Origin: CAVQCA01 sp963710815
GTDB taxonomy: Bacteria > Pseudomonadota > Gammaproteobacteria > UBA9214
Direction of reading: 5' to 3'
NCBI GenBank assembly: GCA_963710815.1
Contig: CAVQCA010000048.1
Span: 1 to 64,000 of the forward strand
Length of the DNA stretch: 64,000 nt
How positions within the stretch are numbered: position 1 is the stretch's first letter; each line of letters starts with the position of its first letter. The translations under genes were made by a program, and so were the position numbers. Below, piece after piece: positions 18,774 through 26,866 of this stretch. A model generated the notes under the pieces. It ran no database searches. It saw only the letters and a program-made list of their open reading frames with translations, and had not been told where the DNA came from.

Positions 18774-19366
18774 ACTCTCCGACCGGCCTGGTACACCGTA
18801 CCCTGGCCTGCCATCCGCGGACACCGGCCCGGGTTATACAGGCTGTCGAGGTGGCGGCTGGCTGGACAGTGGATGGCGGTCTTGCCCTCAACTTTGCTGT
18901 CGAGGGCGATCTCCCGGCCGTGCGCATCCCCGAACCCCGGCCATCCCGCCGGGTAGACGGCCTGTGGCGGCACACCTGCTTCGAGGCCTTCGTGATGGCG
19001 GGGGAGGGGCCCGGGTATCGGGAGTTCAACTTCTCGCCCTCGGGGGAATGGGCGGCCACTGCTTTTCGCGGTTATCGCGACAACGGGGAGCCGGCAGTGG
19101 AACCCGGTCCGGAAATCGCGGTGCGCCGCCGCAGGGAGCGGTTGGAACTGGATGCGGAGATCCGTGCGGAGTGCCTGCCGCCAGGCCGTTTGCTGCGCCT
19201 CGGGTTGTGCGCGGTGGTGGAGGACGCGCACGGTGAACTGACGTACTGGGCGTTGCGACATCCGCCGGGCCAGCCCGATTTCCATCACAGCGACGCCTTC
19301 GTGCTGTCACTGGAGCTGGCCTCACTGCCTGGCGTCGACACGCTCGCCGGCGGGATGATGCGATGA
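18770..19366 (+). CDS. DOMON-like domain protein (copy 1)
   Basis: The 198-residue protein matches the DOMON-like family seen next to respiratory genes: an Ig-like beta-sandwich with DGLWRHTCFEAFV (about residues 61-73), YREFNFSPSGEWA and LTYWALRHPPGQPDFH near the end. DOMON domains often bind heme or sugars. No signal peptide is evident. It overlaps sco by 4 bp and namZ by 4 bp. It differs from copy 2 at about 23 of 198 positions, far more than its neighbours. Function unknown. Confidence 0.75.
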   Translation: MNSPTGLVHRTLACHPRTPARVIQAVEVAAGWTVDGGLALNFAVEGDLPAVRIPEPRPSRRVDGLWRHTCFEAFVMAGEGPGYREFNFSPSGEWAATAFRGYRDNGEPAVEPGPEIAVRRRRERLELDAEIRAECLPPGRLLRLGLCAVVEDAHGELTYWALRHPPGQPDFHHSDAFVLSLELASLPGVDTLAGGMMR

Positions 19367-20598
19367 AGTCTGGCATCGACCGGCTGCTGCAACAGTCCAT
19401 GCTGCGGGAGTCCCTGAAGGGGCAGCGCGTGGCCCTGCTGGCCCATCCCGCCTCGGTGACAGCCGACCTCACTCATTCCCTCGACGCCCTGTCGCGACTG
19501 CCGGACATTCAACTCACCGCCGCCTTCGGTCCCCAGCACGGCCTGCGCGGGGACAAGCAGGACAACATGATGGAATCGCCGGACTTCACTGACCCGCTGC
19601 TCGGCATTCCGGTCTTCAGCCTGTACGGCACGGTGCGCCGGCCGACGCCGGCGATGATGGACAGCTTCGACGTGCTGCTGGTGGACCTGCAGGACCTGGG
19701 CTGCCGTATCTACACCTTCATGACCACGCTGCGCTATGTGCTGGAGACGGCGGCGCAATTGCGCAAGCGCGTGGTGGTGCTCGACCGGCCCAACCCGGCG
19801 GGTCGCCCGGTGGAAGGCCTGACCCTGCGCCCGGGCTGGGAGAGCTTCGTGGGCGCGGGCCCGCTGCCCATGCGCCACGGCCTGACGCTGGGCGAACTGG
19901 CCGCATGGTTCGCGCACACCCTGAATCTGAACGTGGACTACGAGGTGGTGACTCTGGAGGGTTGGGCGCCCGCGGCCGGGCCGGGCTACGGCTGGCCCCT
20001 GGGCGAGCGCTGCTGGGTCAACCCCAGTCCCAACGCGCCCGGTCTCTCGATGGCGCGCTGTTATGCCGGCACAGTCATGCTGGAGGGCACCACCCTGTCC
20101 GAGGGGCGCGGCACCACCCGGCCGCTGGAACTGTTCGGGGCGCCGGACCTGGAACCCCGCAAGCTGCTGGCGGAGATGCAGCGCCTCGCGCCCCACTGGC
20201 TCAAGGGCTGCCGGCTGCGGGAGTGCTGGTTCGAACCCGTGTTCCACAAGCACGCGGGCACGCTGTGCGCCGGGGTGCAGATTCACGTGGAGGATGGCGC
20301 CTATGACCACGGGGCTTTCCGTCCCTGGCGGCTGATGGCCCTGGCCTTCAAGGCTTTGCGCCGGCAGCGCCCGGACTATGACCTCTGGCGGGACTTTCCC
20401 TACGAGTACGAAGTCGACCGCCCGGCCATCGACCTGATCAACGGAAGCGAGTTGCTGCGCCAGTGGGTGGACGACTCCGAGTCTACGCCGGATGATCTGG
20501 ACCTGCTGGCCGCGACGGATGAGGCGGCCTGGCTGGCAGAGCGTGATGCGGTACTGCCAAACATTAACCGCATGATGGCTGCAATTGTCTGTCGATAG
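19363..20598 (+). CDS. DUF1343 / NamZ-like exo-beta-N-acetylmuramidase family protein (copy 1)
   Basis: The 411-residue protein is a full-length DUF1343 (NamZ) protein: KGQRVALLAHPASV near residues 18-31, AAFGPQHGLRGDKQDNM, VDLQDLGCRIYTFMTTL and VLDRPNPAGRPVEG are family signatures. NamZ of Bacillus removes terminal N-acetylmuramic acid from peptidoglycan fragments. No signal peptide is visible, so a cytosolic role in muropeptide recycling is plausible but unproven. The last residues (PNINRMMAAIVCR) differ from copy 2 because the duplication boundary falls here. Confidence 0.82.
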   Translation: MKSGIDRLLQQSMLRESLKGQRVALLAHPASVTADLTHSLDALSRLPDIQLTAAFGPQHGLRGDKQDNMMESPDFTDPLLGIPVFSLYGTVRRPTPAMMDSFDVLLVDLQDLGCRIYTFMTTLRYVLETAAQLRKRVVVLDRPNPAGRPVEGLTLRPGWESFVGAGPLPMRHGLTLGELAAWFAHTLNLNVDYEVVTLEGWAPAAGPGYGWPLGERCWVNPSPNAPGLSMARCYAGTVMLEGTTLSEGRGTTRPLELFGAPDLEPRKLLAEMQRLAPHWLKGCRLRECWFEPVFHKHAGTLCAGVQIHVEDGAYDHGAFRPWRLMALAFKALRRQRPDYDLWRDFPYEYEVDRPAIDLINGSELLRQWVDDSESTPDDLDLLAATDEAAWLAERDAVLPNINRMMAAIVCR

Positions 20599-20785
20599 AG
20601 GACCATCACCGGCTTTGTCACCAACCACGGCGGGAGGCAGAACAGGTACATATTTTCGCACGAGGGTGATTGTTTCCACTCCCTCGGGCATTTCACGCGA
20701 GGGGTTTCCGTTTTCGGGTTGATTCGAGCGAAGCGGGGGGGGTATCCTTCCTCGCGGTTATCCTTCCTCAACTCGTTTGCTTCCG

Positions 20786-21673
20786 GTGCCTTCACTCGTC
20801 ACACTACTCACGCCGTGGGAGTTCTCGCCCACCGTACTGATCGCCTGTACCGCGGCGGCGGTCCTGTTCTGGCGCGGCCTGCGTCGCCGTCGCGAGGCCG
20901 GCCTGAGGACGGGCGTGGGACGCACGCTGAGTTTTTACGTTGGACTCGTACTGATCTACGGGGTCATGCAAACGTACGTGGATTATCTTTCCCAGCACAT
21001 GTTCTGGGTGCACCGGGTTCAGCACCTGGTGCTGCATCACCTGGGGCCGTTCCTGATCATGCTCGCCGTTCCCCATGAAGTGCTTGGCCAGGGGCTGCCG
21101 GCGCGCCTGCGTGATCGCGTGCTGCTGCCGCTGTGGCGCAGCGGGCCGGTACGGATACCCTACCGGCTGGTACAGAACCCGGTGATTTCACCGCTGCTGT
21201 TCGTCGGCCTGATTTATCTCTGGCTGACGCCGTCGATTCACTTCGCCGCCATGCTGAGCGGTCCCCGCTACCAGCTGATGAACTGGAGCATGCTGGTCGA
21301 CGGACTGCTGTTCTGGTGGCTGGTGCTGGACCCGCGTCCCCCGCACCAGCACGGCTCGCTGGGATACCCGGCGCGCATCGTGATGCTCTGGGCGATCATG
21401 CTGCCGCAGATCGCGATCGGTGCGCATATCGCGCTCAGCAAGACGGTGCTCTACGACGTGTACAGTGTGTGTGGCCGCGCCTGGCCGGTGAGTCCGCTGG
21501 TCGATCAGACAACCGGAGGGATCGTTACCTGGATTCCTGCGGCAATGATGAGCGTGCTTGCCATCCTGCTGGTGCTGCGCATGTGGATGCACCAGAGCGC
21601 GCGCGCGGAAGCGCCCCCGGGTGCGGCCGCGCGAATGGAAGGCGAGAAGCATCTTTCGAGGGGAATATCATGA
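20786..21673 (+). CDS. CtaG-type cytochrome c oxidase assembly protein (copy 2)
   Basis: The 295-residue protein is nearly identical to copy 1, with the same seven-helix topology and His-rich HMFWVHRVQHLVLHH segment. Replacements relative to copy 1 include Met to Val and Trp to Gly in the LLPLWRS region and Gln to His in PPHQHGS. GTG at 20786 is preferred over TTG at 20777. It overlaps the PCu(A)C gene by 4 bp. Its upstream 147 bp are unrelated to those before copy 1, so the copies may have different promoters. Confidence 0.85.
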   Translation: MPSLVTLLTPWEFSPTVLIACTAAAVLFWRGLRRRREAGLRTGVGRTLSFYVGLVLIYGVMQTYVDYLSQHMFWVHRVQHLVLHHLGPFLIMLAVPHEVLGQGLPARLRDRVLLPLWRSGPVRIPYRLVQNPVISPLLFVGLIYLWLTPSIHFAAMLSGPRYQLMNWSMLVDGLLFWWLVLDPRPPHQHGSLGYPARIVMLWAIMLPQIAIGAHIALSKTVLYDVYSVCGRAWPVSPLVDQTTGGIVTWIPAAMMSVLAILLVLRMWMHQSARAEAPPGAAARMEGEKHLSRGIS

Positions 21674-22101
21674 AGCGAGTACTGTTTTCTGTAGTGATGC
21701 TGGGCATGGCCATGGTCGCCTGCGCCGGGCAGCCGCCGGTGTCGGTCAGTGATGCCCGCATACGCTGGCTGCCGGGTGACCTGCCCATGGCCGGTTATTT
21801 CGTGATCACCAGTCAGGCGCCGGGTCCCCTGCGCCTGGTCGGCGCCGCCAGCCCGGCATTCGGCGGCGTGATGGTGCATCGCAGCGTGGAGAAGGACGGC
21901 ATGGCCCGCATGGTGCACGTTGACGGCGTGGATCTTGCCCCGGGCCAGCCGGTTGCGTTTGCGCCCGGCGGTTACCACCTGATGCTGATGAACCGTACCC
22001 GGGACCTGCACACGGGAGAGGAGGTGCCGGTGACCCTGCAGTTCGGCGACGGGCAGACGCTCGTGGTCAGCTTCCGGGTGACGGGTGTGCAGGGCGAGTG
22101 A
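21670..22101 (+). CDS. PCu(A)C family periplasmic copper chaperone (copy 2)
   Basis: The 143-residue protein keeps the complete H-X10-M-X21-H-X-M copper motif (His70, Met81, His103, Met105) and the exported, possibly lipidated N terminus. It is coupled by 4-bp overlaps to ctaG before and sco after. Differences from copy 1 cluster in the signal peptide and in a C-terminal loop (HTGEEVPV instead of QAGEAVPV). Confidence 0.9.
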   Translation: MKRVLFSVVMLGMAMVACAGQPPVSVSDARIRWLPGDLPMAGYFVITSQAPGPLRLVGAASPAFGGVMVHRSVEKDGMARMVHVDGVDLAPGQPVAFAPGGYHLMLMNRTRDLHTGEEVPVTLQFGDGQTLVVSFRVTGVQGE

Positions 22102-22730
22102 CGCACGCCAGCGTCACGGCTGTCCGCGCTTCGGGCCTGCGTCTCGGGGTCCTGCTGCTGGCGGGTCTGCTCGCTGCCTGCGGGCAGAGCGCGCCGCCCT
22201 GGGGGCTGCGGGACATCTCCGGACTCATGCCGCCGCTGGACTTCACCCTCACCGAGGCGAGCGACGGCGCGACGGTGCACGGCAAGGATTTCCGCGGCAA
22301 GGTGGTGCTGCTTTATTTCGGCTATACCCACTGCCCGGACGTGTGTCCGACCACCCTGGCACTGCTGAGTCACGCTGTAAAAGCGCTGGGAACGAGCGCG
22401 GATCAGGTGCGGGTCCTGTTCGTGAGTGTCGACCCGGCGCGCGATACCCTGGAGCAGCTGAAAACCTATGCAGCGGCATTCGGGCCGGAGTTCGTCGGCC
22501 TGCGCGGCAGCGAGGCCGAACTGAAGGCGCTCACCAGGCGCTACCGGGTCAGCTACGGTTACGGAAAGCCTGATGCCAGCGGCGCCTATGAGGTGTCGCA
22601 CAGCAGCGCCGTGTACGTGTTCGACCGCGAGGGCGAGATCCGCCTGCTGATCGGATCCACCGACAGTGCTGCGGTCATCACCGGCGATCTGCAACGCCTC
22701 CTCGCAGAGACGCCGGGCGCGTCGACATGA
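22098..22730 (+). CDS. SCO1/SenC family copper metallochaperone lipoprotein (copy 2, intact)
   Basis: The 210-residue protein begins at GTG with a lipoprotein signal (LLAGLLAAC, Cys28), then a thioredoxin-like SCO domain with Cys79 and Cys83 in CPDVC and His168 in EVSHSS, the three ligands for copper. SCO proteins deliver copper to, or reduce, the CuA centre of cytochrome oxidase on the periplasmic side. It overlaps PCu(A)C upstream and the DOMON-like gene downstream by 4 bp each. It is the only intact SCO gene in the window. Confidence 0.93.
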   Translation: MTHASVTAVRASGLRLGVLLLAGLLAACGQSAPPWGLRDISGLMPPLDFTLTEASDGATVHGKDFRGKVVLLYFGYTHCPDVCPTTLALLSHAVKALGTSADQVRVLFVSVDPARDTLEQLKTYAAAFGPEFVGLRGSEAELKALTRRYRVSYGYGKPDASGAYEVSHSSAVYVFDREGEIRLLIGSTDSAAVITGDLQRLLAETPGAST

Positions 22731-23323
22731 ATTCTCCGACCGGCCCGGTACACCGTACCCTGGCCTGCCACCCCCGGACACCGGCCCGGGCCATTCGTGC
22801 TGTCGAGGTGGCGGCGTGCGCAACACCGGATGGCGGTCTTGCCCTCAACTTTGCTATCGAGGGTGATCCCCCGGCCGTGCGCATCCCCGAACCCCGTCCG
22901 TCCCGCCGGGTAGACGGCCTGTGGCGGCACACCTGCTTCGAGGCTTTCGTGATGGCGGGGGAGGGGCCCGGGTATCGGGAGTTCAACTTCTCGCCTTCGG
23001 GGGAATGGGCGCTCATGGCCTTTTGCGGTTATCGCGACGGCGGGGAGCCGGTAGCAGTGCCCGGACCGGAAATCGAGGTGCGCCGCCGTGGGGAGCGGTT
23101 GGAACTGGATGCGGAGATCCGTGCGGAATGCCTGCCGCCAGGTCGTTCGCTGCGCCTCGGCTTGTGCGCGGTGGTGGAGGACATGCACGGCGAACTGACG
23201 TACTGGGCGTTGCGACATCCGCCGGGCCAGCCCGATTTCCATCACAGGGACGCCTTCGTGCTGTCACTGGAGCCGGCCTCGCTGCCTGAGGTTGACACGC
23301 TCACCGGCGGGATGATGCGATGA
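22727..23323 (+). CDS. DOMON-like domain protein (copy 2)
   Basis: The 198-residue paralogue of 18770-19366 keeps the core signatures (DGLWRHTCFEAFV, YREFNFSPSGEWA, LTYWALRHPPGQPDFH) but differs at about 23 positions spread over the N-terminal third and the loops, including introduction of cysteines (VEVAACATP, AFCGYRD). Coupled by 4-bp overlaps to its neighbours. Ligand and role are not known. Confidence 0.75.
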   Translation: MNSPTGPVHRTLACHPRTPARAIRAVEVAACATPDGGLALNFAIEGDPPAVRIPEPRPSRRVDGLWRHTCFEAFVMAGEGPGYREFNFSPSGEWALMAFCGYRDGGEPVAVPGPEIEVRRRGERLELDAEIRAECLPPGRSLRLGLCAVVEDMHGELTYWALRHPPGQPDFHHRDAFVLSLEPASLPEVDTLTGGMMR

Positions 23324-24525
23324 AGTTCGGCATCGACCGGCTGCTGCAACAGTCCGTGCTGCGGGAGTCCCTGAAGGGGCAGCGCGTGGCGCTGCTGGCC
23401 CATCCCGCCTCGGTGACAGCCGACCTCACCCATTCCCTCGACGCCCTGGCGCGGCTGCCGGACATCCAACTCACCGCCGCCTTCGGTCCCCAGCACGGCC
23501 TGCGCGGGGACAAGCAGGACAACATGATGGAGTCGCCGGACTTCATTGACCCGCTGCTCAATATTCCGGTCTTCAGCCTGTACGGCACGGTGCGCCGGCC
23601 GACGCCGGCGATGATGGAAAGCCTCGACGTGCTGCTGGTGGATCTGCAGGACCTGGGCTGCCGCATTTATACGTTCATGACCACCTTGCGCTACGTGCTG
23701 GAAGCGGCGGCGCAGTCCGGGAAGCGGGTGGTGGTGCTGGACCGGCCCAATCCGGCGGGTCGCCCGGTGGAAGGCCTGACCCTGCGCCCGGGCTGGGAGA
23801 GCTTCGTGGGCGCGGGCCCGCTGCCCATGCGCCACGGCCTGACCCTGGGCGAACTGGCCGCATGGTTCGCGCACACCCTGAACCTGAACGTGGACTATGA
23901 GGTGGTGACGCTGGAGGGTTGGTCGCCGGCGGCCGGGCCGGGCTACGGCTGGCCCCTGGGCGAGCGCTGCTGGGTCAACCCCAGTCCCAACGCGCCCGGT
24001 CTCTCGATGGCGCGCTGTTATGCCGGCACAGTCATGCTGGAGGGCACCACCCTGTCCGAGGGACGCGGCACCACCCGGCCGCTGGAACTGTTCGGGGCGC
24101 CGGACCTGGAACCCCGCAAGCTGCTCCCGGAGATGCAGCGCCTCGCGCCCCACTGGCTCAGGGGCTGCCGGCTGCGGGAGTGCTGGTTCGAACCCACCTT
24201 CCACAAGCACGCGGGCACGCTGTGCGCCGGGGTGCAGATTCACGTGGAGGATGGCGCCTATGACCACGGGGCTTTCCGTCCCTGGCGGCTGATGGCCCTG
24301 GCCTTCAAGGCACTGCGCCGGCAGCGCCCGGACTATGACCTCTGGCGGGACTTCCCCTACGAGTACGAAGTCGACCGCCCGGCCATCGACCTGATCAACG
24401 GAAGCGAGTTGCTGCGCCAGTGGGTGGACGATTCCGAGTCTACGCCGGATGATCTGGACCTGCTGGCCGCGACGGATGAGGCGGCCTGGCTGGCCGAGCG
24501 TGAAGCGGTGCTGCTGTATCGGTGA
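23320..24525 (+). CDS. DUF1343 / NamZ-like exo-beta-N-acetylmuramidase family protein (copy 2)
   Basis: The 401-residue protein has all family signatures of copy 1 (AAFGPQHGLRGDKQDNM, VDLQDLGCRIYTFMTTL, VLDRPNPAGRPVEG) and ends in EREAVLLYR. Since this is the natural end of the unit, copy 2 probably has the ancestral C terminus and copy 1 a junction-derived one. It overlaps the DOMON-like gene by 4 bp and is the last gene of the second unit. Confidence 0.82.
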   Translation: MKFGIDRLLQQSVLRESLKGQRVALLAHPASVTADLTHSLDALARLPDIQLTAAFGPQHGLRGDKQDNMMESPDFIDPLLNIPVFSLYGTVRRPTPAMMESLDVLLVDLQDLGCRIYTFMTTLRYVLEAAAQSGKRVVVLDRPNPAGRPVEGLTLRPGWESFVGAGPLPMRHGLTLGELAAWFAHTLNLNVDYEVVTLEGWSPAAGPGYGWPLGERCWVNPSPNAPGLSMARCYAGTVMLEGTTLSEGRGTTRPLELFGAPDLEPRKLLPEMQRLAPHWLRGCRLRECWFEPTFHKHAGTLCAGVQIHVEDGAYDHGAFRPWRLMALAFKALRRQRPDYDLWRDFPYEYEVDRPAIDLINGSELLRQWVDDSESTPDDLDLLAATDEAAWLAEREAVLLYR

Positions 24526-24679
24526 TTCGATCGCGACCGCCGGTTTGCCTGTGCCGCTCTCGATAATTCACCATGGCGGGCCGGAAGCCCTGTTCTTCCC
24601 GGCGGGGCGTCGGTCCTGCATAAGCCGGTCCTGCATGAACAGAACGCATAGCAAGGAAATTCAATGTTGAGATGAGTGG

Positions 24680-24711
24680 CTATTCCGTGTATTTCCGTGA
24701 TTCCGTGGCCA
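24680..24711. repeat. Short TTCCGTG-rich dispersed repeat
   Basis: ATTCCGTGTATTTCCGTGATTCCGTGG-type sequence, a fragment of the dispersed element found more fully at 43697-43840 and 56267-56402 and as a fragment at 41082-41113. It lies in the 249-bp gap before ppa. Confidence 0.6.
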
Positions 24712-24774
24712 ATGATCTTTACAAAAGATGTAATCTCTTGAAGTTGGTGTCATGCGCTACAGAGAGGTATTTTC

Positions 24775-25323
24775 ATGAATCTGGACAGAGTCGGTTCGGG
24801 TAATGATGTTCCCAACGAGATCAACGTGATTATCGAGATTCCGGCGCATTCGGATCCCGTCAAGTACGAGCTGGACAAGAAAACCGGCGCCATGTTCGTG
24901 GACCGTTTCATGTCCACCGCCATGCACTATCCCTGTAACTACGGCTACGTGCCGCATACGCTTTCCAGTGACGGCGATCCCGTGGATGTGCTGGTGCTCT
25001 CGCCGGCGCCGCTGATCTCCGGTTCAGTCATTCGCTGCCGGCCGGTGGGTGTACTCAAAATGGCGGATGAGTCCGGGGATGATGCCAAGGTGCTGGCGCT
25101 GCCCGTGGACACATTGACCAAGTCCTATCACCGGGTGGACAGCCATCGGGATTTGCCCCGCGACCTGCTCGATCAGATCGCGCATTTTTTCGAGCATTAC
25201 AAGGATCTCGACGAAGGCAAGTGGGTCCGCGTCGATGGCTGGGGCGGTGTGGACGAGGCGAAGCAGGAGATACTGAACAGCGTCAGGATGTATCAGGACG
25301 CACCCGAGAAGCCGAATTTCTGA
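24775..25323 (+). CDS. ppa: Inorganic pyrophosphatase (family I)
   Basis: The 182-residue cytosolic enzyme hydrolyses pyrophosphate to drive biosynthesis. Family I motifs are clear: EIPAHSDPVKYELDK, GYVPHTLSSDGDPVDVLVL (with the metal-binding D-x-D-P-x-D) and KVLALPVD. Length matches bacterial Ppa (about 175 residues). A good ribosome binding site (AGAGAGG) precedes the ATG. It is monocistronic. Confidence 0.95.
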   Translation: MNLDRVGSGNDVPNEINVIIEIPAHSDPVKYELDKKTGAMFVDRFMSTAMHYPCNYGYVPHTLSSDGDPVDVLVLSPAPLISGSVIRCRPVGVLKMADESGDDAKVLALPVDTLTKSYHRVDSHRDLPRDLLDQIAHFFEHYKDLDEGKWVRVDGWGGVDEAKQEILNSVRMYQDAPEKPNF

Positions 25324-25685
25324 TTACACAGCCGCAGGTCATGGCGGCGTTGTGAAGGAAAAGGAGATATCTCACTTTTCACCTTTTCCCGCGAGTCCAC
25401 CGCAATGCGATGCAGCTGTGAATCCGTGAAGTCCGGCAAATAATGGAAAAAACAGAATCTCCCGGTATTTCCCGGTAATCCGACGTTTTTTTAACCTGAG
25501 TTTCGAGTTTCCAGCCTCATACAGGTCGGTGCCGACGCTATATCAGCAGAGGAAGCAGGGTTTCTTACGGGTTTCCTTCGACTAACACAATAGTAATCAT
25601 CCAGATTGATGCTAAAGTAAGTTGTTGATATTTACCACGAGCGGATGTTCCCTTTCAGTAGTGCCCGGATGATTGAAAAAACACA
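25324..25685. other. Intergenic region without recognisable gene
   Basis: These 362 bp between ppa and the rubredoxin remnant hold no convincing coding sequence. Bases 25356-25460 (GAAGGAAAAGGAGATATCTC, then TTTTCCCGCGAGTCCACCG) resemble the region after the AAAAGGGGACATT half-element at 7590-7710, and so look like a decayed dispersed element. The promoter of the hydrogenase maturation genes may lie in the AT-richer part near 25560-25640. Confidence 0.5.
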
Positions 25686-25883
25686 ATGGTTCAAGTGGTC
25701 CCGCATGGTCATGGCGCTTGCAACATTACAGGCTGTCAGCGCAGAAAAGCCCGTCAGGCGCCGGCCAGGGGTGATGATCACTGGCAGATACCTCCCGATA
25801 CCCCCTTATTGCAGCTGCCGGATCACGGGACCTGTCCGGAATGTGACGGCGGGAAGGACGGGTTTACGGTGATCGGGGATTGA
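25686..25883 (+). pseudogene. Degenerate HupI/HoxR-type rubredoxin with one metal-binding motif lost
   Basis: The 65-codon frame ends in an unmistakable rubredoxin C-terminal half: GDDHWQIPPDTPLLQLPD followed by CPEC (Cys50, Cys53) and GGKDGF. Counting back with rubredoxin spacing, Cys17 occupies the first ligand position but the second ligand is Arg20 (CQRR instead of CxxC), and the aromatic WYVYD core is replaced by KARQA. A rubredoxin directly before hybE is the usual order in uptake hydrogenase operons (hupI-hupJ), so this is probably a decaying hupI. It ends 2 bp before the hybE ATG. A frameshift or local error upstream of GDD is an alternative explanation. Confidence 0.65.
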
Positions 25884-25885
25884 CC

Positions 25886-26470
25886 ATGATTTGCCCGGAA
25901 GACCTGTCAGCCGGAATGGAAACTGCATTCACACGTATCCAGCGTGAACGGATGACTGGTATGCCCCTGCTGAATCCGGCGCTGGAGGTTCAGTCCGTAG
26001 GTTTCAGGCTCTGGGAAAATTATTGTCTGGGTGTCCTGATCACGCCATGGTTTATGAATCTCATGCTCTTGCCACTGGACGGCAATGAATGGGAGGAGCT
26101 GCCGTCCGGTACCAAAATCAACCGGTCGTTCCCTTCCGGAACCTGTGAATTCATACTCGGCGAGGAAGAAGGCATCGGCCGCTACCTGATGTGTTCACTG
26201 TTTTCACCGGTGTTCGAGTTTCAGAATCAGGAAGCCGCTGTTGTCACGGCCGAGGCGGTATTGCAAAGCCTGATGGATGAGACCAGTCGCGATGAGGTTT
26301 CGACACACAAGCGGGGAATTCGCACCATCTGGAGCGGAGAAGACGCGTCAACCGCGGCGGTTGCGGGCGGCGAGGAAGCGAATCGACCCTCGCTCGAGGA
26401 GCGTATCCGGAAGCCCGTCAGCCGCCGGGACGTGCTGCGCGGGGCATTTCTTCCTGGTGGCGAGAAGTAG
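25886..26470 (+). CDS. hybE: [NiFe]-hydrogenase assembly chaperone HybE/HupJ
   Basis: The 194-residue protein has the HybE/HupJ core: MPLLNPALEVQSVGFR, LGVLITPWFMNLMLLP, FPSGTCEFILGEEEGIGRYLMCSLFSPVFEFQ. HybE assists assembly or proofreading of exported group 1 hydrogenases. The C-terminal 50 residues are low-complexity and end in RRDVLRGAFLPG. It follows a degenerate rubredoxin and leads into hypA. Its presence implies a membrane-bound uptake hydrogenase elsewhere in the genome, since no structural genes are in this window. Confidence 0.88.
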   Translation: MICPEDLSAGMETAFTRIQRERMTGMPLLNPALEVQSVGFRLWENYCLGVLITPWFMNLMLLPLDGNEWEELPSGTKINRSFPSGTCEFILGEEEGIGRYLMCSLFSPVFEFQNQEAAVVTAEAVLQSLMDETSRDEVSTHKRGIRTIWSGEDASTAAVAGGEEANRPSLEERIRKPVSRRDVLRGAFLPGGEK

Positions 26471-26524
26471 GCGTATGACGCTCGATGCCGCGCTACTGTA
26501 TGCCGGGTGTCTTGAGGTCTGCTG

Positions 26525-26866
26525 ATGCACGAGCTGTCCTTGTGCGAAGGGGTGTTGCAGGTGCTGGAAGACTACGCCAGGAAACAGGGTTACACGCGGG
26601 TCAAAACGGTCTGGCTGGAGATTGGCGGTTTGTCCGGTGTCGAGATCGAAGCCATGCGCTTCGGTTTCGACGTCGTGACCAATGGCACCCTGGCAGAAGG
26701 TGCGGCTCTGGAGATTATAGAACTGCCGGGCGAGGCCTGGTGTCTGCAGTGTGCGAAGACCGTGCCGGTGAAGCAGCGTTTCGACGCCTGCCCGGACTGT
26801 GGCAGTTACCAGCTGCAGGTGACCGGGGGTGATGAAATGAGAGTCAAGGAACTGGAGGTGGAATGA
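26525..26866 (+). CDS. hypA: Hydrogenase nickel incorporation protein HypA
   Basis: The 113-residue protein starts with MHELSLC, where His2 and the N terminus form the nickel site, and carries the zinc site CLQC...CPDC near residues 73-92. HypA delivers nickel to the large subunit of [NiFe]-hydrogenase, normally together with the GTPase HypB. Its TGA overlaps the ATG of the hypB remnant, the normal hypA-hypB coupling, even though hypB is almost entirely gone. Confidence 0.95.
   Translation: MHELSLCEGVLQVLEDYARKQGYTRVKTVWLEIGGLSGVEIEAMRFGFDVVTNGTLAEGAALEIIELPGEAWCLQCAKTVPVKQRFDACPDCGSYQLQVTGGDEMRVKELEVE

Larger units (their letters stand above)
16747..20557. repeat. Tandem duplication, copy 1 (five-gene copper/NamZ cluster)
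   Basis: This 3.81-kb segment is repeated at 20705-24514 with a constant offset of 3958 bp, falling to 3957 bp after position about 18255 because copy 1 has one extra base. Homology begins at TTTCCGTTTTCGGGTTGATTC just upstream of ctaG and ends inside the last codons of the namZ-like gene. Between the copies lie 147 bp of unique sequence containing the replaced C terminus of the first namZ-like gene. Confidence 0.95.
20705..24514. repeat. Tandem duplication, copy 2 (five-gene copper/NamZ cluster)
   Basis: Second copy of the 3.81-kb unit described at 16747-20557, in the same orientation. All five genes are intact here. Divergence between copies is uneven: CtaG differs at 5 of 295 residues and PCu(A)C at 7 of 143, but the DOMON-like protein at about 23 of 198. 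Confidence 0.95.
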
